Below are positions 25,311 to 35,059 of a DNA stretch of 64,000 nucleotides, piece after piece. Each line of letters begins with the position of its first letter. Within the stretch, counting starts at the first letter, position 1. This DNA is from MedAcidi-G1 sp000817085. GTDB taxonomy: Bacteria; Actinomycetota; Acidimicrobiia; Acidimicrobiales; MedAcidi-G1. Under the pieces are notes generated by a model that had not been told where the DNA came from, did not search any database, and saw nothing but the letters and a program-made list of their open reading frames with translations. A program made the position numbers and the translations under genes. The DNA lies in NCBI GenBank assembly GCA_045568635.1, contig JBJLAO010000003.1, positions 696,584-760,583 of the forward strand, written 5' to 3'.

Positions 25311-26519
25311 GTGGCCGAAATTACTGAAACTGAAATCAGAGATTTAGCAAAAAAACTTGTTGAAGAAGTTCCACCAGGAGAGGTTGACCAGTTCGAGTTC
25401 CGTGGCGCTCAGTTTGATCGAGGATTGGCTTTTGTGCAGTTTCCGGAAGGTCTCGGAGGTCTAGGTCTCGAAAGTCGAAAACTTCAAACAGTGGTTGATT
25501 CTGAGCTACGTAGCGCTGGAGTCCCATATCATGATCTAGCTATCAACCCTATTGGTATTGGTATGGGTGCACCAGTTGTTCTTACTTACGCGTCTGATGA
25601 GCAGAAAGAAAGGTTATTGCGTCCTATGTTCACCGGTGAGGAAATCTGGTGTCAGCTTTTCAGCGAGCCAGGAGCCGGATCAGATGTAGCCGGATTATCA
25701 TCTCGTGCTGTTCAAGATGGTGATGAATGGATAGTAAATGGGCAAAAAGTTTGGACAACACTTGCGCATGTTTCTAAATGGGGAATGCTTGTAGCGCGAA
25801 CAGATCCAGACCAACCTAAACATAAAGGTATGACATATTTTCTTCTCGATATGGAATCACAAGGGGTAGAGGTAAGACCTTTGCATCAGATCACAGGGGA
25901 AGCTGAGTTCAACGAAGTTTTCTTCAATGATGTTCGCATACCTAACGACAGAGTTTTTGGAGATGTTGGTGCAGGCTGGAGTGCGGCTGTTACTACGCTG
26001 ATGAATGAACGTGTTGCACTCGGTGGTGGTGTGCCCAAAAAAGGAGTAGGTCCTATTCGTGACCTTATGCAAGTTTGGGAAGATAAGAAGGAAACACTTG
26101 ATCCGGTAACCAGATCAGTTTTTCGTGACAAAGTAAGCAGATTTTGGATGGAAGCTGAAGCTTTGCGACTTACCAACTGGAGGGCAAGGGAAGCAAGTAA
26201 ATCAGGAAATCCGGGTCCTGAAGGTTCAGTTGGAAAACTTATGTCAGCAGAAATGAATCAGCGCATATATGAGACATGTGTTGAAATAGCAGGAGCTGAA
26301 GGCCTTCTCTACGAAGCAGGATATGACCGCAAACGACCTGAAGGCTTACGAACTGAAGGTGATCTCACGAGATACTCATTTTTAAGATCTCGTGCCAACA
26401 CAATAGAGGGTGGTACATCTGAGATCATGAGAAACATTCTTGGAGAAAGAGTTTTGGGACTTCCAGGAGATGTGAGAGTTGATAAGGATGTCTCCTGGGC
26501 GGACGTGCCGAGAAACTAG
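25311..26519 (+). CDS. Acyl-CoA dehydrogenase
   Basis: A 402-residue flavoprotein. CQLFSEPGAGSDVAGL and the following WIVNGQKVWTT bind FAD and the acyl chain; NTIEGGTSEIMRNILGERVL carries the C-terminal FAD motif and the region of the catalytic Glu. It oxidises an acyl-CoA to the enoyl-CoA with electrons passed to ETF; the chain-length class cannot be told here. The GTG start follows GGAGG by four bases. It ends four bases before cysS on the other strand and appears to be a single-gene unit. Confidence 0.92.
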   Translation: MAEITETEIRDLAKKLVEEVPPGEVDQFEFRGAQFDRGLAFVQFPEGLGGLGLESRKLQTVVDSELRSAGVPYHDLAINPIGIGMGAPVVLTYASDEQKERLLRPMFTGEEIWCQLFSEPGAGSDVAGLSSRAVQDGDEWIVNGQKVWTTLAHVSKWGMLVARTDPDQPKHKGMTYFLLDMESQGVEVRPLHQITGEAEFNEVFFNDVRIPNDRVFGDVGAGWSAAVTTLMNERVALGGGVPKKGVGPIRDLMQVWEDKKETLDPVTRSVFRDKVSRFWMEAEALRLTNWRAREASKSGNPGPEGSVGKLMSAEMNQRIYETCVEIAGAEGLLYEAGYDRKRPEGLRTEGDLTRYSFLRSRANTIEGGTSEIMRNILGERVLGLPGDVRVDKDVSWADVPRN

Positions 26520-26523
26520 AAAG

Positions 26524-27912
26524 TCAGGAACGGTGCCAAGTAGTTCCTTGAGCTGAATCTTCGAGAACTATGCCACTTCCAAATAACGAATCGCGTATCT
26601 CGTCAGCCCTTGCATAGTCTCCACTTTCACGAGCTTGATTTCGTTCAACTATCATCTCTTCAATCTCGTTCTCATCTAACTCTGATTCCTTTGAACCTGA
26701 TGGTCTCTGATCTCGACCGATTTTCAACCCGAGAACGTCTATGAGAACTTCAATAGCGCATCCTATACTTGCAGCTTCATCAGAGTTATTTTCGTCCAGA
26801 TGACGGTTAGCTTCACGAACAGCGTCGAAAATCACCGCAACAGCTGCAGGAGTGCCAAGATCGTCATCCATGGTTGCATTGAACTTTGCTACAACACTCC
26901 CATCAGGTTCAGAATGTCCTAGATTTGCCGATCTGAAACGGTCGGCGAAAGCATCGAGACGATCAAGGGCTGAAACAGCGCCATCAAGAGCATCTGCTCC
27001 TATTTCCATGGTGTGACGGTAATGGGTTTGAAGAATCAGAAGCCTTAGTGCACGCGGATCCCAATGATCAAGCATCGCTTCAAGAGTTGTGAAATTTCCC
27101 AAAGACTTGGACATTTTCTCGCCGTCAACCTGAACCATTCCGTTATGAATCCAATATTTAGCAAATTCTCGCCCGCAACCTAGAGCTTCGGCTCTTTCGT
27201 TTTCATGATGGGGGAAAATCAGGTCATCACCACCACCGTGTATGTCAAAACCGTCACCTAAAAGATCTAAGGACATGGCGACACATTCGATATGCCACCC
27301 CGGACGTCCTGGACCCCAGGGAGAATCCCAAGTTGGCTCGCCGGGTTTTGCGGCTTTCCAGAGTGCAAAATCGAGAGGGTCGTTTTTACCTTCATCAACG
27401 TCGACTCGTGCACCAGCACCTTCTCTAAGGTCATCAACACTCCGGTTAACCAAAGCACCGTATTCGGCTAGTTTGTCGACATCAAAATAGACACCGTCAT
27501 CTGTGGTGTAAGCCATCTCACGGTCAATCAAATCGGCTATCACTGATACCATCAGGTCCACGAACTCGGTGGCACGGGGTCGCAGATCGGGATGAGCTAT
27601 GTTCAAACGGTCCATCTCAGCAATAAAGATTTCTTCAAACCGTGTAGCCAGATCAGGTTCAGAAGTTCCCTCTTCGGCTGCTCGAGCGATGATCTTGTCA
27701 TCAATATCGGTGATATTGGAAACAGATGTGACCTCATACCCTGACCATCTCAAATACCTGACGAGAATATCGAAAGCCATGGTTGAACGGGCATGACCCA
27801 GATGGGGGGCGTCGTAGACGGTGGGACCACACCAGTAGACCGAGACTTTCCCAGGGTCGCGAGGTGAGAAGTCGGCTTTTTCGCCTGTGAGACTGTCAGT
27901 AAATTTCAGCAC
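26524..27912 (-). CDS. cysS: Cysteinyl-tRNA synthetase
   Basis: A 462-residue class I synthetase. YWCGPTVYDAPHLGHARS contains the first zinc-ligand Cys and the HIGH-type motif (HLGH), GWHIECVAMS gives another ligand Cys, DLIFPHHENE adds His/Glu ligands, and the KMSKS loop is present. It ends with a DALR-type anticodon-binding domain and a short C-terminal RARESGDYARADEIRD helix. It is directly downstream of the paralogue mshC on the same strand. Confidence 0.95.
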   Translation of the reverse strand: MLKFTDSLTGEKADFSPRDPGKVSVYWCGPTVYDAPHLGHARSTMAFDILVRYLRWSGYEVTSVSNITDIDDKIIARAAEEGTSEPDLATRFEEIFIAEMDRLNIAHPDLRPRATEFVDLMVSVIADLIDREMAYTTDDGVYFDVDKLAEYGALVNRSVDDLREGAGARVDVDEGKNDPLDFALWKAAKPGEPTWDSPWGPGRPGWHIECVAMSLDLLGDGFDIHGGGDDLIFPHHENERAEALGCGREFAKYWIHNGMVQVDGEKMSKSLGNFTTLEAMLDHWDPRALRLLILQTHYRHTMEIGADALDGAVSALDRLDAFADRFRSANLGHSEPDGSVVAKFNATMDDDLGTPAAVAVIFDAVREANRHLDENNSDEAASIGCAIEVLIDVLGLKIGRDQRPSGSKESELDENEIEEMIVERNQARESGDYARADEIRDSLFGSGIVLEDSAQGTTWHRS

Positions 27913-27974
27913 AATAAAATGATACGCGAAAAGAGAAGTCAGTGATCGCCAGAAACGAATTCAGACCCAAAAAT

Positions 27975-29153
27975 TTAGACAGAGCTCAGGTCGACACCAA
28001 GGATTGCCGCCGCTTGAGTTAAAGCAGTTTTGGCATAAGGGTCATCTCCCTCACCTTCAATAGTTCTCTTAGCGAAGTCATCGATAAGTTGAGACGCTCT
28101 GGGAAGATCCATATCGTCATCAATTGCTTCCCTGACTTCACTTAAAAGATTTTCAGAGTCAGGTCCGTGAGAGCAGGATGCTGCTTCAAGCATTCTTTTC
28201 AACATCGCTTCACCTTTTTCAATATCACCATCAAACCATTCAAAACCTGCACGATAATGATGGGACAGCAGTGACAATCTAATAGCTCTGGGGTCATGCT
28301 CGGCTCTGAGGTCACGAACGAAAACAAGGTTTCCTAAAGATTTTGACATTTTCTCTCCCTCATAGGCGACCATTCCCACGTGCATCCAATGGTGTGCAAA
28401 AGGACTGTCGTTTGCGGCGACACTTTGAGCTGTTTCGCATTCGTGATGCGGAAAGATCAGATCGTCGCCACCTCCGTGAAGGTCGATTGTCGAGCCGAGT
28501 TCAGACATGGCCATTGCTGAGCATTCAATGTGCCATCCAGGTCGTCCGGGGCCGAACGGTGAATCCCAAGAAGGTTCATTTTCCTCTGATTTTTGCCACA
28601 AAATGAAATCAAGAGGATTGCGAAGTCGTTGATCTTCGGTGTTAGCGCCGCGTTCGTTAGCGAAAGAGATCATTATTGGTTCGTCGTAACCAGAAATTTT
28701 CCCAAAATCAGAGAAAGTTGCTACATCGAAAAAAGTTGTTCCGTCAACCGTGTATGTGTGCCCCTTCTCAGAAAGCTGGTTTATAAGAGACACAATTTCG
28801 TTGATTGAACCTGTGACAGTGGGTTCAGCAATCGCAGGACGCAAATCTAGTGCTTTAATGTCATCTCTGAACTGTGCAGTCTCAGACAAACCCAACTCCA
28901 AGTAGTCAACATCGATTTCTTTAGCTTTTGCGAGTATTGAATCATCAACGTCAGTGACATTACGAACCATTTTCACTTCATGACCGAGGTCTTCAAGACG
29001 GCGTATCAGCACATCGAAACAAAGGTAGGTGAATGCGTGACCCAGATGAGTCGCATCGTAGGGGGTTATCCCGCATACATACATTGAAACAGTGGGACCG
29101 GGTTCGAAAGGAACAACTTCACGTCGGCTCGTATCGTAGAGGCGCATACTCAT
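27975..29153 (-). CDS. mshC: Mycothiol ligase (L-cysteine:GlcN-Ins ligase)
   Basis: A 392-residue CysRS-like enzyme without the anticodon-binding domain. YVCGITPYDATHLGHAFTY is the mycothiol-ligase version of the HIGH motif, GWHIECSAMAM and DLIFPHHECE give the zinc site, and EKMSKSLGN is intact. MshC joins cysteine to glucosaminyl-inositol in mycothiol synthesis, which is confined to Actinomycetota; this is the strongest lineage marker in the window. Sitting beside cysS suggests an old tandem duplication. The starts MSM give two possible ATGs two codons apart. Confidence 0.93.
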   Translation of the reverse strand: MSMRLYDTSRREVVPFEPGPTVSMYVCGITPYDATHLGHAFTYLCFDVLIRRLEDLGHEVKMVRNVTDVDDSILAKAKEIDVDYLELGLSETAQFRDDIKALDLRPAIAEPTVTGSINEIVSLINQLSEKGHTYTVDGTTFFDVATFSDFGKISGYDEPIMISFANERGANTEDQRLRNPLDFILWQKSEENEPSWDSPFGPGRPGWHIECSAMAMSELGSTIDLHGGGDDLIFPHHECETAQSVAANDSPFAHHWMHVGMVAYEGEKMSKSLGNLVFVRDLRAEHDPRAIRLSLLSHHYRAGFEWFDGDIEKGEAMLKRMLEAASCSHGPDSENLLSEVREAIDDDMDLPRASQLIDDFAKRTIEGEGDDPYAKTALTQAAAILGVDLSSV

Positions 29154-29196
29154 AGGAGTGACCGTAGTTCCCTGATCATCATTTTTCAGAGTCCGC

Positions 29197-30096
29197 TCAG
29201 TCTCTTTCGAAAGGAACTGAATGTTCCCAGTCAGCTAACAGTGTCCGTATCGCAGCTACTACTAGCAGAGGCTGATCGAGCATCATATGATGGCCCGCCA
29301 AAGGAATCTCCACGATAGGTGCCACGCGACCCAATTGTTCGTACATGTAAGCCCCAATACCTGGTGTCACAAGCCCATTTTCAGCTCTGAATAAAGCAAT
29401 ACGGCAGGTGACTTGACGAAGAAGTTCATCGGCAGCAGAACGGCGTTGCTCCTGAAAGACAACTGGGTCAAACTTCCATGTCACACCACCCTCAACTTCA
29501 GTTAAGGACATTCTTGCAATGTGATGCATGACAAAAGGTTCAGTGCTCTCCTGTTCAGGAACAGGACGGAATCTCGCCATAGCGGTTGGAAAATCGGCGT
29601 GCACTTTAGGAGTAGCGAACTGGCTTCTGCGTTGAACCTGCATCTCAGGGTCGGGTGCAGTCACAGCAGAATCCAGGATTATTGCACCCGCTAGCTCGTC
29701 AGGATGTTTAGCGGCGGTAGCTAACGTCACGTAACCACCCATTGAATGGCCGACAATGATGGGTGGCCCTTCCATCTCAGCATCTGAAGCCACAGCTACG
29801 ACCTCATCGCACCATTGGTTCAACGAATACGAATCACGTCTTCCACTGTCGCCGTGACCTGAAAGATCAAGAGCAGCGACACGGTAGATTTGAGCGAACT
29901 GGGAAGCGACATGAGTCCACCAGTGTGCATGAGCGGCACCGCCGTGGACGAAAACAAGACCCGGTCGACCTTCTTCACCCCAAGTCAAATAGTGGATGTC
30001 GACCCCTTCGACATTGACCATATGGTCCTCATAGGGAACATCCATGGCTTTGCGGTACCAGGCTGGTGCGTCGTTAATTTCAGTTTCTTTTTCCAT
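29197..30096 (-). CDS. Alpha/beta-fold hydrolase
   Basis: A 299-residue hydrolase. The oxyanion strand VFVHGGAAHAHWW, the nucleophile elbow GHSMGG (Ser) and the C-terminal LAGHHMMLDQP (His) are present. The usual Asp after strand 6 is less clear: RAENGLVTPG has Glu at that place. No signal peptide is seen. It lies just upstream of mshC on the same strand with a 43-base gap. A role linked to mycothiol or small esters is possible but not shown. Confidence 0.85.
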   Translation of the reverse strand: MEKETEINDAPAWYRKAMDVPYEDHMVNVEGVDIHYLTWGEEGRPGLVFVHGGAAHAHWWTHVASQFAQIYRVAALDLSGHGDSGRRDSYSLNQWCDEVVAVASDAEMEGPPIIVGHSMGGYVTLATAAKHPDELAGAIILDSAVTAPDPEMQVQRRSQFATPKVHADFPTAMARFRPVPEQESTEPFVMHHIARMSLTEVEGGVTWKFDPVVFQEQRRSAADELLRQVTCRIALFRAENGLVTPGIGAYMYEQLGRVAPIVEIPLAGHHMMLDQPLLVVAAIRTLLADWEHSVPFERD

Positions 30097-30099
30097 AAG

Positions 30100-30173
30100 C
30101 GCCCTCGGCAGGAATTGAACCTGCGGCCTACCGCTTAGGAGGCGGTCGCTCTATCCAACTGAGCTACGAGGGC
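30100..30173 (-). tRNA. tRNA-Arg (anticodon CCT)
   Basis: The reverse strand folds as a full tRNA. A 7-bp acceptor stem pairs GCCCTCG with CGAGGGC, with discriminator G and no encoded CCA. The D-arm is AGCTCAGTTGGATAGAGC, the anticodon stem is ACCGC/GCGGT with loop CTCCTAA (anticodon CCT), and the T-arm reads CAGGTTCAATTCCTG. It reads AGG codons. It sits four bases beyond the start of the alpha/beta hydrolase gene, on the same strand. Confidence 0.96.
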
Positions 30174-30187
30174 AAACGTTTCTAATC

Positions 30188-30203
30188 AAGGGTATTTACC
30201 CTT
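30188..30203. promoter_or_regulatory. Perfect inverted repeat upstream of tRNA-Arg
   Basis: AAGGGTA-TT-TACCCTT is a 7-bp inverted repeat lying 15 bases from the 5' end of the tRNA. It lacks a U-tract, so an operator or promoter-proximal element is more likely than a terminator. The rest of the 267-base gap between the tRNA and the TetR gene is AT-rich and contains no gene I can see. Confidence 0.3.
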
Positions 30204-30343
30204 ATGGCTTTAGTTAAGGATATTGACTTATTAAACCCTTGGGACTAACAGATTTCTGATGTGTTCTTGCCTGAGCTGGACACAAGCAAACTTGCAAAAA
30301 AGAAGGGGCATTCAAGTCTTTCGATTCTTAACAGATGTTACAG

Positions 30344-30357
30344 TTGTCTTATGACAA
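30344..30357. promoter_or_regulatory. Candidate TetR operator
   Basis: TTGTC-TTAT-GACAA is a 5+4+5 inverted repeat 84 bases before the TetR start. A TATATAAG sequence, a plausible -10 element, follows directly at 30359, so a dimer bound here would cover the core promoter. This fits autoregulation of the TetR/surface-protein cassette. The inference rests on position and symmetry only. Confidence 0.4.
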
Positions 30358-30440
30358 ATATATAAGCTGATGTAAGCCATTTAGACCGTATTTGTCCCCA
30401 AGATCCACCTAAATAACCTTTGTATGAGAGTTCAGAGAAC

Positions 30441-31052
30441 ATGAGCAGTAGAAAAGTCGCACGACTTGAGAGAGCAACAGTCGAACTGCGAGAAACCCGT
30501 GCCAATCTTCTAGAAGCTGCAGCGAAACTTATCCGAATATCGGGTATTCACTCTCTTACTCACGCTGCGATAGCTGCTGAGGCTGGTGTAGCTCGTCAAA
30601 GCGTGTACAGATATTTTAAAGACCCAGAAGAAGCTGTTGTCGCTCTGGCAGAGAACCTGGGTGTTGCGATCAGAGACACTTTCAACACCAGCTTCGAAGA
30701 TGGAGGCCCGGATCCTCTAGCTCGAACCAGTAAAGCGGTAGCGTCCATGCTTGTTTCAGATTCCGTATTGAACAAAGCTCTGTATCTGTCCGCTCCGCTA
30801 CTGATAGCTCAGGGAAAATCTCCTGTTTTTCCAAACGAGAAGAACGAGGAAGCGCTGGGCAGGCAATTGGAAGCCTCAAATTTAGCAGAGCCTTCTGAGG
30901 GTACAGACATGCTAGACATAGTCGGCACATATTTCTACGGCCTTGTTTATAAGTGGGCGACAGGTTCGAAAAGTGACAAAGAGTTCTGCGCCGCAATGGG
31001 TCGACTCGCTTCAGATATTGCAGAACTGGCTGCTGGACGCAGGGAAGGTTGA
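30441..31052 (+). CDS. TetR-family regulator of surface cassette 1
   Basis: About 203 residues. The N-terminal helix-turn-helix reads HAAIAAEAGVARQSVYRYFKD, the standard TetR recognition helix with Tyr-x-Tyr-Phe. The C-terminal ligand domain is helical with no diagnostic motif. A TTG at 30420 would add seven residues; the ATG follows an AGAG stretch and is preferred. Its TGA stop overlaps the ATG of the giant secreted protein (TGATG), so the two are translationally coupled. It most likely controls its own cassette. Confidence 0.85.
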   Translation: MSSRKVARLERATVELRETRANLLEAAAKLIRISGIHSLTHAAIAAEAGVARQSVYRYFKDPEEAVVALAENLGVAIRDTFNTSFEDGGPDPLARTSKAVASMLVSDSVLNKALYLSAPLLIAQGKSPVFPNEKNEEALGRQLEASNLAEPSEGTDMLDIVGTYFYGLVYKWATGSKSDKEFCAAMGRLASDIAELAAGRREG

Positions 31053-34000
31053 TGAAACAATTTCTTAACAGTCTTTCAAACAGGAACAAGTTTGTCAGTG
31101 CTCTCCGCTTGCGCCTTAGTTTTCTGTTCGTCACAGCGGTGCTGGCTGTTTCGGCGATAGTGGGGTTGTCTGGTTCAACTGCGGGTGCGTGGAGTTCGGA
31201 AGATGGTGCGGTAGCTGTGTGGGGCGGACTCACCGAAAACGATGGTTTGGCTGCCCAATTTAATAACCCCAGTCTGTACGAGTCTCTTGCGGTGGATGCA
31301 GCAGGGAGCATGTATTTGGCCGGTCAGTTTCAACGTTCTGTTGACTTCAACGCGAGTCCGACTGGTGCCACAACTATGACTGCCGACGACACCGCGGGAT
31401 GTAATGCACAAAGTTTTGTGATGAAACTGGATTTGTTCGCTGAGCCTTACTGGGCCGGCCAGTTCGGCAACGACGTCAGCAACTCATCGTGCGGCGTCTA
31501 TCCGCGTTCGATCGCTGTCGATGGAAACGGCAACGTGTATACCACGGGAACTTTCCACCTCGGTCCGGTTGACTTTGACCCGGGTGCCGGTGTCGCAAAC
31601 CTTGTGAACATTGGGTACTCGACGAATGTCGCGTTTGTATCCAAGTTGAACTCGTCGGGTGAGTTTGTGTGGGCTTACCGTATCGGCAGCGAGAACGTTC
31701 CAGGAACGTTGCACGACGGTGCCCTCTTAGGGGAAGCTCACGCAAACTCGGTAGCGGCGGACGGTGCGGGCAACGTGTACGTCCTCGGAACATTCTGGGG
31801 GTCGACCTCTTTTCAACATGCGGCCGGCGTCACGACACTCAACAGCTCCCGTTCAGAACAAGCCAGACCCGACACTTTCATACTCAAGTTGAACTCGTCG
31901 GGAGAGCAGGTTTGGCTAAGACAAATAGAAGCCCCGACTGGCAATAGGGTCATGACTCCGCTCTCGGTGGCGGTGGATGGGTCGGGGAATGTTTACAGCG
32001 CTGGTGATGTAAGCGGGGGAGCGACAATCGACTTCGATCCGAGTGAGGGTGTTGCGAACCTGACTGTCTCAACTGCCGGCCAGAATGCAGGCAATGATGT
32101 TTGGATCTTGAAGTTGGATTCTGCAGGCGACTACGTGTGGGCCAAGGCACCTGAATGTAACGGTTCATCAGAATCTTATATTACGCCGGGAAACGACCGT
32201 AGTTTGGCGGTAGACGGATCGGGGAACGTGCACCTCGTCGGTTCTTTTAGACAGGGGCATTACAACGATTCTGAGGATTGTGACTTTGACCCGGGTCCAG
32301 GCGAAGCGTTTGCCTTTGTGGGACAAGTCCCAAGCCAGTCCGGATTTGTCTGGAAACTGGACTCTGCGGGCAACTACCAGTGGGTCAAAGCGTTCTTTAA
32401 AGCGGAAGGTCAAGGAGTAAATAATAGAATTTCTGTGCATTCGGTGGCCGTGGATGGGTCGGGCAACGTGTACAGCACAGGACAATTCGAAGGCATGGTC
32501 GACTTCGACCCCGGTGAAGGTACCGCCACTATGACCGGAGGACCCTATAATGCAGGGCAGAACGCGTTTCTTTCGAAGTTGGATTCATCGGGTAACTACG
32601 TTTGGGCTAAACAGTTTGGGACTCTTACCACGAAAGAGGATGGTAGGCAGGTGGCTTTGGATGGGTCAGGCAACGTGCACTTATCCGGTTACATCTGGAC
32701 AAACGCAGAAGTCGATTATGACCCGGGGGCCGGAGTCCTCAACTTAACCGACAAAGAAATGTTCCTCGTTAAATTGGATTCTTCAGGCAACCTCGCGCCA
32801 GGAGGCTTCAACGCCCCCACCGGAAACATCACGGTTTCACCCACATCTGTGACAGTTGCAGAATCCGGGACGACCGCAACCTTCACAGTCGTTCTTGGTG
32901 CTGTACCAGCATCCGATGTGGTTCTGTCCCTGACAGCTTCCGACACCGGTGAAGCAACCATAGACACATCGACTTTGACTTTCACGGGCAGCAACTGGGC
33001 GACCCCGCAGACCGTCACAGTCACAGGAATCAGCGATGACGCAGTCGACGGCGACCAGAACTCAACTATCACCATCTCTGTGGTGGACGCTTCGTCACCT
33101 ACCGCCTACCAAGCAGTAGCAGACAGCCAGATATCGGTAGTAACAACAGACACCGGTTCGGCAACACCGACCCTGATTACCGGAGTGACTGCTGTCCAGT
33201 GTGGTGCCGGGTTGGAACCCACACCTGACGGCAATAACTGTGTGCCCATGGAGATCCCGTTACTACCTCCGACAGCTTTATCGGTACTGGACATCAGCTT
33301 GTTCGCTTCCGCTGCTGGCAGTGACGGTTATGTGAACTGGGTGCCGAGCACCACAAACGGGTTGTTGGAATACGTTCTGGCATGGTTTGGACCCTCAGGG
33401 CAACCACAAACCAGAATATTCAACAACACTGAAATCCCCGAAGACGTCTTCTACGACCTTGAAGACGGAATCCACAGTTTCGAAGTCCTCGGATCTTACG
33501 TAAATGGAGGTTTCACAACGTCCAACAGGGCTTATATCAGCGTTCCCATACCGCCCCCTCCACCGACTGAGAATCCTGAACCCATCGAAGTGGAACCATT
33601 TGACTGTGAGGCGTTCCCTTCTCTGATACAGGTAATGGGAACACCAGGCTTGGGTCACACCGTGAAACAACTCGACGTTCAAACAGGCGCCTATTCGGAT
33701 ATTTTCTCAATTTCGTTCAATAGGAACCCGAGGTACACACACCTGAACGGCATCGGCATAAACCCGGTGGACGGAGCCCTTTATGGGCTTATGCGAGTTA
33801 AGGGTTTCGGATACCTGGTTCGTTTCGACATGGCGGGCAACGTTGGTTTCGTAGCCCGGGTTCCCGCTCACAGCAACGCTGGTGACGTCGACGGATTGGG
33901 AAGGTTCATCTGGCCTTCAGGGAAGAACTTCTACGCGATCAGCGCAATAGCGGACATGGACAGTTTCTCTGACCCTGGTGACGCTGTTGACCTGTCGAGG

Positions 34001-35059
34001 ATTTCTCCGGTTCACATCCGATCTGGATCCGGCGGTCACGGAATCGCAGATGCAGCCGCTTTAAAGGTTGACTTGGGTCAGGGTGAACGCTATTACGCCA
34101 TGGGAGTTCACACATCGGACCGCAAGCTGCGGATCTACTCATACGACAACCCGACCGGATTCTGGACAATTGATCTAAAAATCAACGGATCATCCGCACA
34201 GCTCAGCAAAGGAGGTTTCGGAGCTGCATGGAGCCACGAAGACAAAATCTACTTCTCATCCAACAGCGGCGACGGCGTATACGAAATCCTCATCCCGAGC
34301 GTCAACTTGAACGCCGGAACCGCGAACATTCGAAGAGTCGCGAATTCCCAGGCGTCAGCGATCAACGACGGAACCACCTGCATAGGAATAGATTTCATTC
34401 CACCTGATCCAACGACAACACCTGATCCCATCCCTGACCCAACCGAACCTGATCCCACCACAACATCCACAACATCCACAACATCCACCACAACAACCAC
34501 AACAACCACAACACTCGACCCAACCGAACCTGACCCGCCCGTGCCTGACCCAACAGAACCAGATCCCACCGAACCAGATCCAGTTGACCCAGAGACATGC
34601 GTTGGTGACGAGTGCGAAACAGCGCCGGAGCCGGAAGAACCTGAGGAGCCTGAGGCATGCGTTGGCGATGAGTGTGAAACACCACCAGAGTTAGAAAATC
34701 CGCCAGTAATCGGCAGTAGTTCAACAACAGTTTCCCCAAGAGTCACAAATCAAACTGAACCAAAAACACAAACTCTGCAAGAGCAAGCGACCAAAGAGGC
34801 ACTTGAGATAACTTCAGACAGCGGGAGTTCAACATGGAAAATTATTCTAATTTTCTTCTCAGGCGCAGGAATTTTCCTACTAGTTGCTGTCTTGAGACGC
34901 AAGCGTTGCCTACACTGTGGAAGGCCTCTGACACTCAAAGACGATATTTTGTTAGATGACGAGGACAATCCCGAATGTGAGGAAAACCCTGAGGGTAAAG
35001 AACACGAACTAAGAAATGATAAGAGGAATGAATATGAGAATATTGTTCACTCAAATTAA
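31052..35059 (+). CDS. Large secreted, membrane-anchored SBBP/propeller surface protein
   Basis: A 1335-residue exported protein. It has a signal peptide (about residues 1-45, ending SGSTAGA) and many SBBP-type beta-propeller repeats (about 75-580) marked by VDGSGNVYSTG and DFDPG, each followed by KLDSSGNYVWAK. Then come one Calx-beta-like module (590-705), a fibronectin-like stretch, and a second propeller-like module (about 847-1113) that starts FDCEAFPSLIQ and ends NDGTTCIG. A Pro/Thr/Asp-rich stalk with two CVGDECET repeats follows, then one membrane helix near 1261-1280 and a basic cytoplasmic tail with CLHCG. It is coupled to the TetR gene upstream and overlaps the pentapeptide gene downstream. 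The role is probably adhesion or surface display. GC content is visibly higher than in the genes before it. Confidence 0.85.
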   Translation: MKQFLNSLSNRNKFVSALRLRLSFLFVTAVLAVSAIVGLSGSTAGAWSSEDGAVAVWGGLTENDGLAAQFNNPSLYESLAVDAAGSMYLAGQFQRSVDFNASPTGATTMTADDTAGCNAQSFVMKLDLFAEPYWAGQFGNDVSNSSCGVYPRSIAVDGNGNVYTTGTFHLGPVDFDPGAGVANLVNIGYSTNVAFVSKLNSSGEFVWAYRIGSENVPGTLHDGALLGEAHANSVAADGAGNVYVLGTFWGSTSFQHAAGVTTLNSSRSEQARPDTFILKLNSSGEQVWLRQIEAPTGNRVMTPLSVAVDGSGNVYSAGDVSGGATIDFDPSEGVANLTVSTAGQNAGNDVWILKLDSAGDYVWAKAPECNGSSESYITPGNDRSLAVDGSGNVHLVGSFRQGHYNDSEDCDFDPGPGEAFAFVGQVPSQSGFVWKLDSAGNYQWVKAFFKAEGQGVNNRISVHSVAVDGSGNVYSTGQFEGMVDFDPGEGTATMTGGPYNAGQNAFLSKLDSSGNYVWAKQFGTLTTKEDGRQVALDGSGNVHLSGYIWTNAEVDYDPGAGVLNLTDKEMFLVKLDSSGNLAPGGFNAPTGNITVSPTSVTVAESGTTATFTVVLGAVPASDVVLSLTASDTGEATIDTSTLTFTGSNWATPQTVTVTGISDDAVDGDQNSTITISVVDASSPTAYQAVADSQISVVTTDTGSATPTLITGVTAVQCGAGLEPTPDGNNCVPMEIPLLPPTALSVLDISLFASAAGSDGYVNWVPSTTNGLLEYVLAWFGPSGQPQTRIFNNTEIPEDVFYDLEDGIHSFEVLGSYVNGGFTTSNRAYISVPIPPPPPTENPEPIEVEPFDCEAFPSLIQVMGTPGLGHTVKQLDVQTGAYSDIFSISFNRNPRYTHLNGIGINPVDGALYGLMRVKGFGYLVRFDMAGNVGFVARVPAHSNAGDVDGLGRFIWPSGKNFYAISAIADMDSFSDPGDAVDLSRISPVHIRSGSGGHGIADAAALKVDLGQGERYYAMGVHTSDRKLRIYSYDNPTGFWTIDLKINGSSAQLSKGGFGAAWSHEDKIYFSSNSGDGVYEILIPSVNLNAGTANIRRVANSQASAINDGTTCIGIDFIPPDPTTTPDPIPDPTEPDPTTTSTTSTTSTTTTTTTTTLDPTEPDPPVPDPTEPDPTEPDPVDPETCVGDECETAPEPEEPEEPEACVGDECETPPELENPPVIGSSSTTVSPRVTNQTEPKTQTLQEQATKEALEITSDSGSSTWKIILIFFSGAGIFLLVAVLRRKRCLHCGRPLTLKDDILLDDEDNPECEENPEGKEHELRNDKRNEYENIVHSN

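Noticed and set aside
26524..29153. Two cysteinyl-tRNA synthetase genes
   Set aside because: The second has the mycothiol-ligase form of the HIGH motif and no anticodon-binding domain, so it is mshC.
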